Assembly: GCA_903813345.2 (NCBI GenBank) | Contig: CAIIXF020000008.1 | Span: 31,830,867-31,894,866 of the forward strand | DNA from: Owenia fusiformis | Lineage: Eukaryota; Annelida; Polychaeta; Sabellida; Oweniidae | Direction of reading: 5' to 3' | DNA: 64,000 nt | In this document: positions 21,419 to 32,336 of the stretch, one piece after another | Layout of the letters: each line of letters starts with the position of its first letter | How positions within the stretch are numbered: the first letter of the stretch is position 1 | Made by a program: the position numbers and the translations under genes | The notes under the pieces: model-generated | The model's input: the letters and a program-made list of their open reading frames with translations, nothing else | What the model was told of the DNA's origin: nothing | The model's database searches: none

Positions 21419-24400
21419 CTATACTTCGTTTGTCTGTTCCTCTGTATATAGCTCGCATATTTTCCTTGCTACAGTTCCCGTGATGGCCTTTACGTCCTCA
21501 AAACTAACACTCCAACCAGGCCCCGTGCCGTTACGCATATCGAACACAAAGTGGCTCGCTGTTTTTTGCCACTCATCGATTCCAACAACTTCTCTGTAAT
21601 TTGGAAGTCCAATGACTTCAATATCAATACCTTGGTCGCGGAGTTTCTTTGCAATTTGAATAGTAGGGCGGGAGTTGATAGACAAGGCGTTAGTTTCCCA
21701 CGTGTTTCCATCAGTAGCTAAAATAGCTACCTTAGGTATATCAGGCCTTGTGACATATGGGGCTAAACATTTTGATGCAACATTTGCGAGTGCATCATCA
21801 GTCTCTGTAAATGTATTGTGCTCATCTGGAACTGTGTCAATAGCATCACGAACGCATGCATTGTCCTTGCATTTAGTGCCAAGGGAATGTTGATAGACGT
21901 CTTGGTTGTAGCTACTCACGCCAATCATAGCGCTGGTGAACCTTTTGTTTGATTTATCATATGTAACGATGAAAGAATCAGCCAAGTCTTTGAAAAATTC
22001 CTTCGTTAACTTTATATTCTTTACTTCAATACTGTCACTGCGGTCCATCACGAGGCAAATGTCAATTTTTTCAGTACATCTATCTGTTGAATACAATTAA
22101 TATTATATTTACCAAACTCTTTGATTTAACGTGATCAAAAAATGAATCGAAATTAATCAGCTTCATAATATACTCACAATCACAGGGGCTGAGTAAAACC
22201 AATTCATCGAAGAAGTAATGTCCAACATCTTCCAAATCCGTGCGATTGCCTACCTCAATTTTCCATCTCATTCTGGAAACCAGGTCATCCAAAAGAGGAA
22301 TAGGCTCCAGTTTACCGTCTTTGGGAACATGTATGACAAAAGTTGTTATATTCGCCAAGTTATTAAGTTTTCCCATTTCTTTCGTGAGGTCAGCCATTTC
22401 TTCACGGTTCTGAAAATATCAACCAACTTTTGATTGTTGCGGAAAAACAAGTGCAGTTATTTCTAATGCAGGCAAAAGGTCTCTGTAAGAATCCCCTAAA
22501 TTCGAAACAAAAAATGTCCACTCACATTCTTGCTATCAAAAGGCACTCCGTCTGTCATGAGAATCAACACCCTCTTTCGCTCTCTTCCAGTTTCTGTGTC
22601 ATATCTTGATACGCTGCCAAGTAAGTCCTCGTCAGTTCGCACTAATTCTAAGGCTTTCCATGTGTGCGTCTTACATCCTTCATGAGCGTCTTTTATATTG
22701 ATTTTAAGGTCTGCCAACAATCCCAGAATTTCATCTGCATTTCCGAAATTATTGGATACGCCAAATCGTTTTCTCGCCCCCATGTCAAATAACACAAGAC
22801 CAAACTGCAAAAAGAAAGATTAAGGTGCAAATTAGTGATTTTTTCATAGTTTGCATTTAGAGTTATTACACCCGTTGAATTGAAGATTCCATAGTTATTG
22901 TAGACCACAATATAGTTATGAGTGTTGATTGGAACGGTTCAGTACAATTTGGATCGATGGTTCATTGTTCTGGTCATTTTTGGAAGCGTGTCCCAAGATT
23001 TAAAGGGAAACATATTCTTGGTTATTTTGTTGTATGGGAACAATTGAGAGAAAATGTGGGGGGCTGTATTTAATGGAACTTTTACACTTATTTTATCTTA
23101 TGAAATCTTGACTCATTTCTTACTAAAATAAATCACACAAACACACACACTTACCCTTGTGATCTTTTCGTTTACTTTCGTCCCACTCACTACATTTTCC
23201 ACAATTGTCACCATCTTCTTTTTATCCTTGGTTTTGACACTGCACGAAATGTCAATAGCAAAAACGATATCTGCGCATATATCTGGAAGAGGAATAAATC
23301 GTGTTGACTCATTTTTGAAAGCAAGACTTTTTGCGCACCAATTTACTTTTAAAGACTCGGCTCATTGTTCTTGCAAACCTGAAACACTAAAACATTTATT
23401 TTTCAAGTGTCCTTTATTCCAAATTAAGGCATGCCCTGATGGAAGAGGTCAACAATAACTTTTATAATAAGATCAGCCAACTAACAAACATAGGTGATAA
23501 ACTTAATTTTCTCTTATATGGTGACGAGACATTATCCTTAGCAGAGCTAAGTAAACTTCTTATCATCGTCAGCAATTTTCTCAGTACAACAAGATCTAGC
23601 AAAGAGGTCTCATCTAAGCCCAGGAGAACCCAAAATATATTCATTTTGTTTTTAACACATCTACTTGGCACCAACCCCTCTGGTCCCAGGGATACCCTTC
23701 GATGCACAGTCGTCCCCAAACAGCAAAATATTATACTTAATTTTTTACATGTAAGTGATGGCCAACCTATAATGACTTTACTTCAATCAAGTTTATAGTA
23801 TAAAACAAGAACACAAATGTGTACAATATGCCCCCACCTATGGGTGATCCCGTCAAATGGTTATCCTAAAAATGAGTAGACAAGACTTTACCAACATAAT
23901 TTGAGGACGGAGAATCCAAAATGGCCAGCTTAAAATTTACCAAGAATGCCCAAAAATTAGTCAGTTCTACATTTTCATACTAAGAACCACCCCTGAAAAT
24001 TTGAAATTGATCCGTCACACAGTTAACCAGAAAACATGTAAACAAGACTTTACAGACAAGATTTGAGGACAGAAAATCAAAAATGGCTGCCTTGACATTT
24101 ATCCAGAATGCCAAAAACTAATCTGTTCTAGATTTTCATACTAAGAATCATCCCTGAAAATTTGAAATTGATATACCAAACAGTTCACCTGGAAATGTGT
24201 AGACAAGACTTTACAGACGAGATTTTAGGACAGAAAATCCAAAATGGCTGCCTTGACATTTACCCAGAATGCCAAAAAACAAATCAGTTCTAGATTTTCA
24301 TACTAAGAATGATCCCTGAAAATTTGAAATTGATCTACCAAATGGTTCACCTAAAAACGCGTAGACAAGACTTTACGGTCAAGATTTTAAGACGGAAAAT

Positions 24401-25463
24401 CCAAAATGGCTGCCTTGACATTTATCCAGAATGCCAAAAAAAACTAATCAGATCTAGATTTTCATACTGAGAATCATCCCTGAAAATTTGAAATTGATCT
24501 ACCAAATTGTTCACCTGAAAATGCGTAGACAAGACTTTACAGACAAGATTTTAGGACGGAAAATCCAAAATGGCTGCCTTGACATTTACCCAGAATGCCC
24601 AAAACCTAATCAGATCTAGATTCTCATACTAAGAATCATCCCTGAAAATTTGAAATTGATCTACCAAACGGTTCACCTGAAAACGCGTAGACAAGACTTT
24701 ACAGACAAGATTTTAGGACGGAAAAATCCAAAATGGCCGACAATAAAAAAGTGATTATGAGTTTTTGCTGAAATCTTTTTACAAAATTATCACATATAAT
24801 TACTGTTAACAATAACATAGGCTTTTACAACAAAGTACACCTGAAATTATTTATAAAGCTACTAAAAAGTTAAAGTATGAAAACTGAAAAACACCATTCA
24901 ATATGATACAAAGTATTATCGTGCGCTAACTTTCCTTAAAACATTCAAAATGGCTCACATGACTGAGCTAACAGGTCTAAAACCTAATCAGATTTATAAT
25001 GAAGTGAGCTGAACAAGATGTTAAAGTTTTAAAAGCAACTGTGAAGCCGTTTTTCTTAAAGTTTGCAGACAAGGATTTTAGCATTTGACTTCAAAATGGC
25101 CGACAGGAAGTAGGTATCGAGTTAGTTTTTTTTTCATCCACATCTGTATGCACTCATAAGTTATCCCTGAAAATTTGAAGGTGATATCTGTAGCGGTTTT
25201 GGAGAAAACTGTCGGACGTACGGACGGACAGACGGACAGACAGACGGACAGACGGAAGCGCCTAGGCCGACAATATGGCCCCACACTATGTGGTGGGGAC
25301 ATAAAAACTATCCTTAACGTCTCTTCTACATTTACGACTTACATTTTTGCTCTTCTATTTTATCGCTCAAACCGAACAGTCTGTCATAGTCAAAGATTTC
25401 AACATCACCATACACTACCACCATGTGAGCAAGCAGGGAAAGTAGTAACCACACAATCTTCAT
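21419..25463 (-). CDS. Gene B: secreted protein with two vWA domains, PTMP1-like
   Basis: CDS join (minus): 25343-25463, 23155-23282, 22526-22804, 22178-22409, 21419-22083; 1425 bases, 474 residues. The ATG follows the acceptor at 25473 by 9 bases and is chosen because MKIVWLLLSLLAHMVVVYG is a clear signal peptide. vWA1: MIDAS DISCS at 51-55, Thr of KTHTW near 129-131, TDG at 167-169. vWA2: DRSDS at 267-271, TETD Thr near 347, TDG at 377-379. Cysteine pairs include SPCD / YRC at the domain junction and KCKDNAC inside vWA2. Sequons NIT, NRT and NGT. Same architecture and intron phases as gene A; in vWA1 it is closest to gene D, in the C-terminal tail (EEQTNEV) to gene A. Intron 2 holds a LINE end and a long tandem repeat. 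Matrix or adhesion protein by family; byssal role inferred. Confidence 0.9.
23293..23640 (+). mobile_element. 5'-truncated LINE, end of reverse-transcriptase ORF
   Basis: On the plus strand, antisense to gene B, the frame reads VDSFLKARLFAHQF ... HCSCKPETLKHLFFKCPLF, the C-x-C-x6-H-x4-C pattern that follows the RT domain in many invertebrate LINEs. After one frameshift near 23400-23445 it continues with NFLLYGDETLSL and VSNFLSTTRSS, the typical last helix region of such ORFs. Only the last ~110 residues are present, so the copy is 5'-truncated and dead. 3' sequence with GGCACCAACCCC and a short direct-repeat region follows to about 23830. Confidence 0.7.
23641..23830 (+). mobile_element. Probable LINE 3' untranslated region
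   Basis: Sequence between the last LINE codon and the tandem array. It contains CCCTCTGGTCCCAGGGATAC and ends in an A-rich stretch (TATAAAACAAGAACACAAA). Assigned to the LINE by position only; no independent match is visible. Confidence 0.4.
23870..24740. repeat. ~163-bp tandem repeat, 6 units, in gene B intron 2
   Basis: GTAGACAAGACTTTACAGAC recurs at about 23876, 24037, 24199, 24361, 24527 and 24688. Each unit contains AATCCAAAATGGCTGCCTTG, AGAATGCC, a run of adenines, TAGATTTTCATACTAAGAAT and CCTGAAAATTTGAAATTGAT. Inner units are nearly the same, the first is more divergent. Non-coding. Confidence 0.85.
24741..25300. repeat. Bivalve-type repeat ending in GACGGACAGACGG microsatellite
   Basis: Runs on from the tandem array with related words (AAAATGGCCGAC, CCTGAAAATTTGAAGGTGAT) and ends with GTACGGACGGACAGACGGAC at 25208-25255, then GCCGACAATATGGCCCCACA and the small palindrome CCCCACACTATGTGGTGGGG. 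The array and this tail look like one element, with the monomers amplified inside it. Confidence 0.6.
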
Positions 25464-25539
25464 CGTGAAATTCTGAAATAAATCGTCCTCGGAATAAAAA
25501 CTCAGTAAGACTATTGAATAACCATCACTGAAACGCCTT

Positions 25540-25772
25540 ATTATTACCACCGTGCAGGGCCTGTTCTAGGGGTTTTAGTACTGGTTGAGAAGGCATTTAA
25601 ATTGCTATATTGACGTGAGCAATATTGTGTCGGGCGTTAATGACTTTTAGTCGGGCAATAATGACATCATCCGCCCGGCTATGTTTCCCGGGGAAAGTGA
25701 TATCGTTCAGTGCGTAAGATTTTCTATTTCAAATTTGCTATTTCAGCCCTGGGCATTAACGGTGGTAATAAC
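25540..25772. mobile_element. MITE with TTATTACCACCGT ends
   Basis: Left end TTATTACCACCGTGCAGGGC and right end ACGGTGGTAATAA are inverted. The inner CCCCGGGGAAA-like core and GATATCGTTCAGTGCGTAAG recur inside 2952-3636, and the left end recurs at 8350. About 230 bp, in gene B intron 1, about 70 bases upstream (in gene sense) of the signal exon. Confidence 0.7.
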
Positions 25773-25774
25773 AG

Positions 25775-25888
25775 TAATAACGTCATTTCCGCGGGCAAAA
25801 TAGTGAAACATTGGACCTTGGGCCTGCGGCCCTTGGTCCAATATTTCACTATATAGCCCTTTGAAATGACGTTATTGTACTATTACTC
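25775..25888. mobile_element. Short palindromic MITE, ACGTCATTTC family
   Basis: AGTAATAACGTCATTTCCGC at the left, AATGACGTTATTGTACTATT at the right, with ATAGTGAAACATTGGACCTT answered by its near-complement, so the whole ~114 bp folds. It is the solo terminal part of the family seen at 2952-3636. Confidence 0.75.
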
Positions 25889-26474
25889 ACAGAATGTATC
25901 CCAAATGAAATGTGCTGATCCCTAGCTTTACGCATTCTTAAATGTGGCGCAAAATGCAATCCTTTTATTGTAAAATGGTTTTCTCAGTGATGCTGAAATA
26001 GACTGACTTTTCAATTGTATAAAATAGAGTTCCGTGTTCAGTTAGTGAAACAGTGAAGTTCCAATGGTAACATGATATATCCACTGTGACACTGGCACTG
26101 TATGTGATTCACATATTAGTAGTTTGACCCTTATTGATAATAGGCAACCTGTCCCATCAATCGGCTTTGAAATAATCGTTTCTTTCAATGCTTAAAACAT
26201 CGCCATGTAGTGTATCCCAATTGACCCCTTGTTATACAATCACAAAAAGAGAACTGTTTTCTCTTGTGTTGGACGGAAAATATTTTGTTTAACCGGACAT
26301 CTTTTAATTGTGTAACTATCAGATACATAAGATTGATATGAAAACTGAACCACTTAAAATGACGAATATTCAAGTTTAAGATAACTTCCTAATATCCTCA
26401 ATGTTATCTGCCCCGAATTAGCAACCTGGTGGTGAAACTGGTAACGTCGTACTTGCAGCTGGGTAATACTTTAT

Positions 26475-26642
26475 TAAAGGATTTAAGCCAAGACTCGATG
26501 CATTGTTTGCTGAATCATACCACGAAGGAGTTGTTTCCAAACCTTTACGTGACCGCGCAGCGGGAATGCAAAGTTTAGGAAACAACGCCTGAGTGGAATG
26601 AAGCAGCTACAATGCATTAAATCTTGGGCTTAAATTCTTTTC
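26475..26642. mobile_element. Foldback MITE in gene B intron 1
   Basis: AAGGATTTAAGCCAAGACTC at the left is mirrored by a right arm ending TTGGGCTTAAATTCTTT; inner words GATGCATTGT / ACAATGCATT and AGTTGTTTCCAAACC / AGGAAACAACGCC also pair. Centre CGTGACCGCGCAGCGGG. About 165 bp. Confidence 0.7.
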
Positions 26643-26859
26643 ACACAAAATTGTTTTCTATAAAATCATCCAAAAGGAACGAAATCACTAAAAGAACAAT
26701 TTTCAATTTCCAATAACGAATGATACAAGTATATAATTCTCCATTCCTTAACTGAGCCTGGCCATAAGAAAACCGGTCTTATCAAAAAAAGAAAATTGTG
26801 CTACAGGGCCAAAAATGTGCCCAAGATTTAGAGGAAAATGTGCTAAATTCAAATCCGAC

Positions 26860-27305
26860 TTTTTGGTCTATAAGTTGATTCTTTGTTTTGCGTCCTGGCA
26901 AAATCCAAATCATGCAAGGGTACAAGGAAAACAAACACAAACTCAAGAAAAAACACAAACTTGTTTGCTTAAGAAATTAATACATTTCATGGGCATAAAA
27001 AGGGATGACATTCATACATACTAGTACATCGCATAACTATACATTATATACAATATATTTAATCATAGCTATGATTCAAAGGTAACCAAAATAAGAAAAT
27101 GCACAATGTATGCCAAAGTAATCAATAACACTATCAATTTTTACCCACATCAAATTGTCCATCATTTCTGATTCCGCCTGAACGAAATGCGATAGTACTT
27201 CCATACCCTCGTCATTGCTATTTGGATGTGTTTGTTTTTTCTGATTTCCTCAAAATCGTGCAAGCAAGGGGACGCAAAACAAAGAATTTACTTCTTATGG
27301 CCTAA
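26860..27305. mobile_element. MITE with TTCTTTGTTTTGCGTCC arms
   Basis: GGTCTATAAGTTGATTCTTT-GTTTTGCGTCC at the left is mirrored at 27270-27303 (GGGGACGCAAAACAAAGAAT ... CTTATGGCC); arms of ~70 bases also pair through AAACAAACAC. Interior ~300 bp is AT-rich. A 69-residue open frame over the left arm is not a gene. Confidence 0.65.
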
Positions 27306-27419
27306 ATATACTGACCGTGAAATAACGTCTTATTGGTTTTTTTTCTAATTAATAATTGATTATTTAATGCAACGTAAAGTTGAATAAATCTATTTTATCT
27401 AATTATTAAAAGTTCTTAC

Positions 27420-27620
27420 CTTTGGGTGTAGTTCAATCTCCAAATGAAATTCCTGGAACGGAATTTTATTTTATAACGTTATCTTCTGAATATAATTACT
27501 TTGCAATTTCAGCATTTGATGTTGAAATATATGTATCTTTTGATCTCAATTGTATTTTATACTTGCGGATATAATAATGTCTCTCATAAAATCTGTATTT
27601 GTATCTTTATGTAATTAAAT
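27420..27620 (-). promoter_or_regulatory. Gene B promoter and short 5' UTR exon
   Basis: TATAAAAT box at 27468-27475 (minus), likely start near 27443, and donor AAG-GTAAGAAC at 27420/27419, so the leader exon is ~24 bases. The ~150 bases upstream match gene A closely (CAGAAGATAACGTTATAAAA ... GAGATCAAAAGATACATA). Start inferred from spacing. Confidence 0.68.
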
Positions 27621-27799
27621 GTCCTAGATGGAAGCTACACGTAGACATAACATGTGTGTTTCCTTTGTGTTAAGAAAAAACATTTTACGATATAAAACTT
27701 ATAAATTTAACATTCTTTCTGATGCATGGTTAGAGCATAAAATGTAAACACATATTCATGACGTCATTTCAGGAACAAAAAACAATACAATGGACCTGA

Positions 27800-28018
27800 A
27801 GCCTTATTCATAAAGCCAACGTATGACTTACGTCAACGTATCGTATTGCGGAAACTTATTTTGGTATTCATAAAACAAACGTAACTTTACGATAAACGTA
27901 AAAGTCCTAGTAGATCTTAAATTTCCGCATGTGCTTATGAATACGACGGATAGGTGTTTTTACATCCAACGTACAATTGAGTAACGGAAATATTTACGTT
28001 GGCTTTATGAATAAGGCT
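27800..28018. mobile_element. 219-bp MITE, perfect 24-bp terminal inverted repeats
   Basis: AGCCTTATTCATAAAGCCAA-CGTA at the left is the exact reverse complement of the right end TACG-TTGGCTTTATGAATAAGGCT. The interior repeats ACGTAA-type words in both senses. No coding. The exact ends suggest fairly recent movement. It lies ~330 bases upstream of the gene B TATA box. Confidence 0.85.
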
Positions 28019-28499
28019 TTTTGATGTTATCAACAGCAAGTTTACTCCATTTACCCATAACTAATACCAGTAACCTAAAGTATTGTAATTAAGTCATTTG
28101 TTGTCGTAATGTATTATTTATAAAAACTGATAGCCCGCTGCCAGTTACTCACCTTTGGATAATATGTTAAAAAGACAATAAAAAAAGATATTATCTTCAT
28201 TCAATTTGAGCTAAGCATTAACGAGAATTCAACATCAGTGTTGTATATTTCGTCAGTGTTGTATATTTTGTGAATTCACATTAAAAATGAGTTTTTACTT
28301 TTAATATACATCATTTTGATGGATTTTATAAGTTACAACCAGTATAGGCATTGGCAATGTATTTTTGGTGTACTTTTGCACAGAATTGGCAACATATACA
28401 AAATTGAATTTTTTTATTTTTAATTGTAATTATTAAAACGAAGTTGGTGACCTATAACTGTGTGTAGATATTAAAAAATACTGCCGTTCAGTTTTAGAT

Positions 28500-28741
28500 A
28501 TACTGGGGAGGTTGAGTTACACGTTTTTAAAGATTTGTGCGTGAACGTGTAGAACTATGGTCCTCTATGTATTAGTTCTCCCATTTGTAGTGTTTACTTG
28601 GCCGATTGAGTATAAAGGTGGAAAAACTGTAATTACATCCCTGGGAATGAATTGAGAGCGGGACGGTATTTCAGGGGGTCGTAATATTACACACTCACGT
28701 AAAGTTTTTCTTAAAAAACGTGTAAATTAACCTCCCCAATA
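28500..28741. mobile_element. MITE with CTGGGGAGGTT ends, between genes B and C
   Basis: Left TACTGGGGAGGTTGAGTTAC-ACGTTTTTAA is mirrored by TTAAAAAACGTGTAAATTAA-CCTCCCCAAT at the right; ~55-base arms, ~240 bp in all. TA stands at each edge. Non-coding. Confidence 0.75.
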
Positions 28742-29068
28742 CAGCCTCCCAATACCCTTTACATCGTTTTTTCCCAGTAAACTGATACACGGTGTGATAT
28801 ACTGTATAGAATGAGAAATTTGAAGGTTTGAGATCCGACTGACTGTCAATCATCTGCTGGTCAGTTTTGATTTCAGAAAACAGTTGGTATTTTATTGATG
28901 GGTTTTATTTTGTTGTTTAATTGTTTTTTGAAATTAAATTCATTCGTTTTCAATATTTTTGCAGTGGTTCAAGTCATGGAAAGTAAATTGGGAGTTTCGA
29001 AGTTGATCTCCTGTTGAAGATATAAGTTGCAATTGATTCTTACGATCTTGAAGAGAGGATATCACATA

Positions 29069-29074
29069 TTTATT
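29069..29074 (-). terminator. Poly(A) signal of gene C
   Basis: AATAAA on the minus strand 64 bases past the gene C stop, the spacing seen in genes A and B. Another AATAAA overlaps the stop codon itself (29133-29138) and is probably too early. Confidence 0.55.
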
Positions 29075-29137
29075 GATAAGCATAAAGAATTATCCCAAAC
29101 TACATGTTTCTATGAAGTTGATTGATTTTGCATTTAT

Positions 29138-31933
29138 TTACTCCTCGTCGCATATTGAGCATATATCATTTACATTTGAATACTGATCGCATATTTTTCT
29201 TGCAACAGTTCCCGTGATGGCCTTGAGGTCTTCGAAATCAACGCTCCAACCAGGCCCCGTGCCGTTGCGCAAATCAAATACGAAGTGACTTGCCGTATTC
29301 TGCCATTCTTCGATGCCAACTCGTTCCTCGTAATTGGGAAGTCCAATAAGTTCAGTATCAATCCCTTTTTCTCGGAGTAGGTTAGCCATTTCAATAGTAG
29401 GCCGAGAGTTAATTGATAGTGCTCCTTTCTCCCAAGTGTTCCCGTCAGTAGCTAAAATAACAACCTTTGGTACACCCCTTCCCCTCGTGCTACTTGCAGC
29501 TAAACAAGTCCATAAAACATTTTCGAGAGCATCATCAGTTTCAGTAAATTCCTTGTGTTCATCTGGGATGCCGCCAATGACATCCCAAACGCATTTGTTA
29601 TCTTTGCAATCAGGTCCCGATGAATGTTGATATGCTAATTCATTGTAGCTGCTCACACCAATCATAGCCTGTGTGAATTCCTTGCTGTTTTCATCGAACT
29701 CAACCAAGAATGAGTTTCCCAAATCTTGGAAGAATTCTTTTGCTTTCTTGATATCCTTGATCCTGATACTATTACTGCGATCCAATACAAAGCAAAGGTC
29801 AATCTCAGCTGTACATCTATCTGGAATTAAAATCAACAAACATTATACATTGACGGTATTTGGAAAACTGTAAATTTGCTTAGACAGGTACATTGGAATA
29901 GTCATTAAGTTAAAGAGCATCGACTGATTAACTTTGGCCGCATCGCTTGGTGAGATCGCAACCAGAGACCTCGTTGGCCGCGCTTAGCAACAGTGAACAT
30001 ATATGCGACGGATGACCAGTAGTCACATTAGTAATTACTTGTACTGTACGTGTATGTATTCCTAATAGACAATTGGGCCTATAACAAAACTGAAGATATC
30101 ATTATTGAGATATATTAATAAAAAATCACTGGCAATCACCTCAAAAATGTAATGTCTTCAAATATGAGAAAATAAATTTAGTAAAAAAGTCCACTCACAA
30201 TCACAGGGACTCATTAACACCAACTGATGGAAGAAAAATGAGCCCACATCTTCCAAGTTTGTGCCTTTGCCGACTTCATACTTCCACCTCAGTTTTGTAA
30301 CAAGATCGTCCAAAAGTGCAATAGGTTTCAGAACACCCTTTCTTGGAACGTGTACCACCATGGTTGTTATATTCGCCAAGTCATTGAGTCGACCCATTTC
30401 TATGGTACGTCGCCCCATTTTCAGCTTACTCTAAATGTGGACACATTCAAAACGTAACAGAATTAAGGAAAGGTAAGAACATTATGATAACTAAGATGCA
30501 CATCACATATTTAATATGGGGTTTGAGCCTCCTGATGAACAGAACGCGAATCCAGCAATGCAATGTAGCAAATAATTAAATTTTATGCTGTGGCATTTCG
30601 AACATAGTGTAATGAATAAGAATATGCTAGTATTAACATCAATCGTCGACAAAGTTGTTTGGATTAATCACCAGTTACCTTTTTTGATTTAAATGGTTCT
30701 CCATCTGTCATTAGAACGAGCACCCGCTTTCGTTCTTTCCCAGTCAGGCTATCATACCGTGACATATTGCCTAGTAAATCCTCGTCATTCCGCACCAATT
30801 CCAATGCCTCCCATGTATATGTCGCCCTGCAACCCTCGTGCGCTGTTTCAACATTAGCTTTCAACTCTGCCAATTTTTCGAGAATCTCCTCTGTGGTCTC
30901 AAAATCATTGAGGCCAAAGTATTTCCTTGCTCCAAGGTCAAATAGTACAAGACCAAACTGAATTAAAAGGACGACAAATATGTTTATGATTATAAACATT
31001 ATACCCCATATTTGGATATTAATGTTTTGCGGCACTTAAGTGCACATTGTTTATTTTTTCTACAGAATAGTTAATATAACTCAATAGGCTACCCTTGTAA
31101 TCTTTTCGTTTACTTTGGCTCCTTTCACTACATTTTCAACAATGGTCACCATCTTCTTTTTATCTTTGTCTCTTACACTACATGAAGTGTCTACGGCAAA
31201 TACGATATCAGCGCAAATATCTGAAATGAAATCAATTTCATTATATGGAACATATTTACTATATCATTAGAATCGGTTTTCGCAAAATGAACAAATGTAT
31301 AGCTATATGAATAGATCGATATAAAGTCTTTTTAACATTTGACGAAGTAGATTTTCCGAAGACACGACATTAAGATTTGTGTCGTTATTCATCGGACATT
31401 CGGGAAATATCAAATGTCGATTGTCTTACGTGCATTCAAGTAAAAGTTTCACTCTAAGTTATTCCTTAGATAGATCAACTGGAAGAAACGCGGAATCGTA
31501 GAACTAAAAACGTTATTGTCGAACCATATATGTCAATTATAGCTCGGAGGGGGGGGGGGGGGGGTCGAAGGGATCGAGCGAACCCCCCTTACCCCGGTCA
31601 AATATAATTTCAAAATCATTCTCACCACTCTGTACACTTTTGAATTGATTGTGGCCATTTGTGGTCATTATTGTGACCAATATTGTCAAAAGTGAACCCC
31701 CACTGAAATCTTTAAAAGAAATGAGCCCCTCCCTCTTGGCAAAAGCTGGCTACGAGCCCGTAGCTTCAAATTCGAATTCCTAATTTCTGTACGTCCACAG
31801 AATATAAATTCTACGTACATTTTTGTTCATTGATCTTGTCGCTCAAACCGAACAGCTTATCATAATCCAATATCTCCACGGCATCTCCATATATGGCATA
31901 AGACACAACGCACAATATCATCCAGGCAAACAT
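29138..31933 (-). CDS. Gene C: secreted protein with two vWA domains, divergent PTMP1-like copy
   Basis: CDS join (minus): 31819-31933, 31093-31220, 30679-30957, 30199-30430, 29138-29820; 1437 bases, 478 residues. The ATG stands directly on the acceptor (TTTAG-ATG). Signal peptide MFAWMILCVVSYAIYG differs from the MKIV... of the other copies; then EILDYDKLFG as elsewhere. vWA1 MIDAS is DTSCS, with LMTDG; vWA2 has DRSNS, TETD and LATDG, so both sites are complete. The tail is different: NVNDICSICDEE adds two cysteines (C-x-x-C) absent from A, B and D. Two donors are weaker than in the other genes (GTACGT, GTAGCC). Introns are the shortest overall. It is the most divergent paralogue and may pair or cross-link differently; that is inference. 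Confidence 0.88.
31548..31563. repeat. Poly-G run
   Basis: About sixteen or seventeen consecutive G's in an AT-rich setting in gene C intron 2. Its length may vary or be uncertain in the assembly. Confidence 0.8.
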
Positions 31934-32276
31934 CTAAATGTTATATGTACATTTTTGAAAAAAAAATAATGCTCTAAGATTCCAGTGAAAATGAAAAATA
32001 TTAAATACGACTAAAAAATCTTTATTAAACAAATGTAAAATCTGCACGTGGGTTGATCTGCTAAATATTCTTAAAAACTATGTGATGAAGCCATATACAC
32101 TTAGGTTGCCATAATTTATCGATAACAAATCCCAATACATAGAAAGTGGTTGTTAAGAAGAAATTTAATTACAGACCATTGAAATAACAAATACGTAATA
32201 TTTTAGTAGCTACAGTTGTAAATACAGCCATATAAGGAAAAGTTATTGTATGAGTACCAATATAATATATTCTTAC

Positions 32277-32336
32277 CTTCATTCTTTATGTCGTTCTTCC
32301 AAGTAAAATGTGCCTAAACAAAAGAAATATTATATA
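32277..32336 (-). promoter_or_regulatory. Gene C promoter and short 5' UTR exon
   Basis: TATATAAT at 32329-32336 (minus) with the donor AAG-GTAAGAA at 32277/32276, so the plan TATA, ~27-base leader, donor is kept although the upstream sequence no longer resembles A or B. Intron 1 is only 343 bases. Confidence 0.55.

Noticed and set aside
26815-27024. 69-residue plus-strand frame
   Set aside because: Covers the left arm of the inverted repeat at 26860-27305, and its Lys/Gln-rich end is low complexity.
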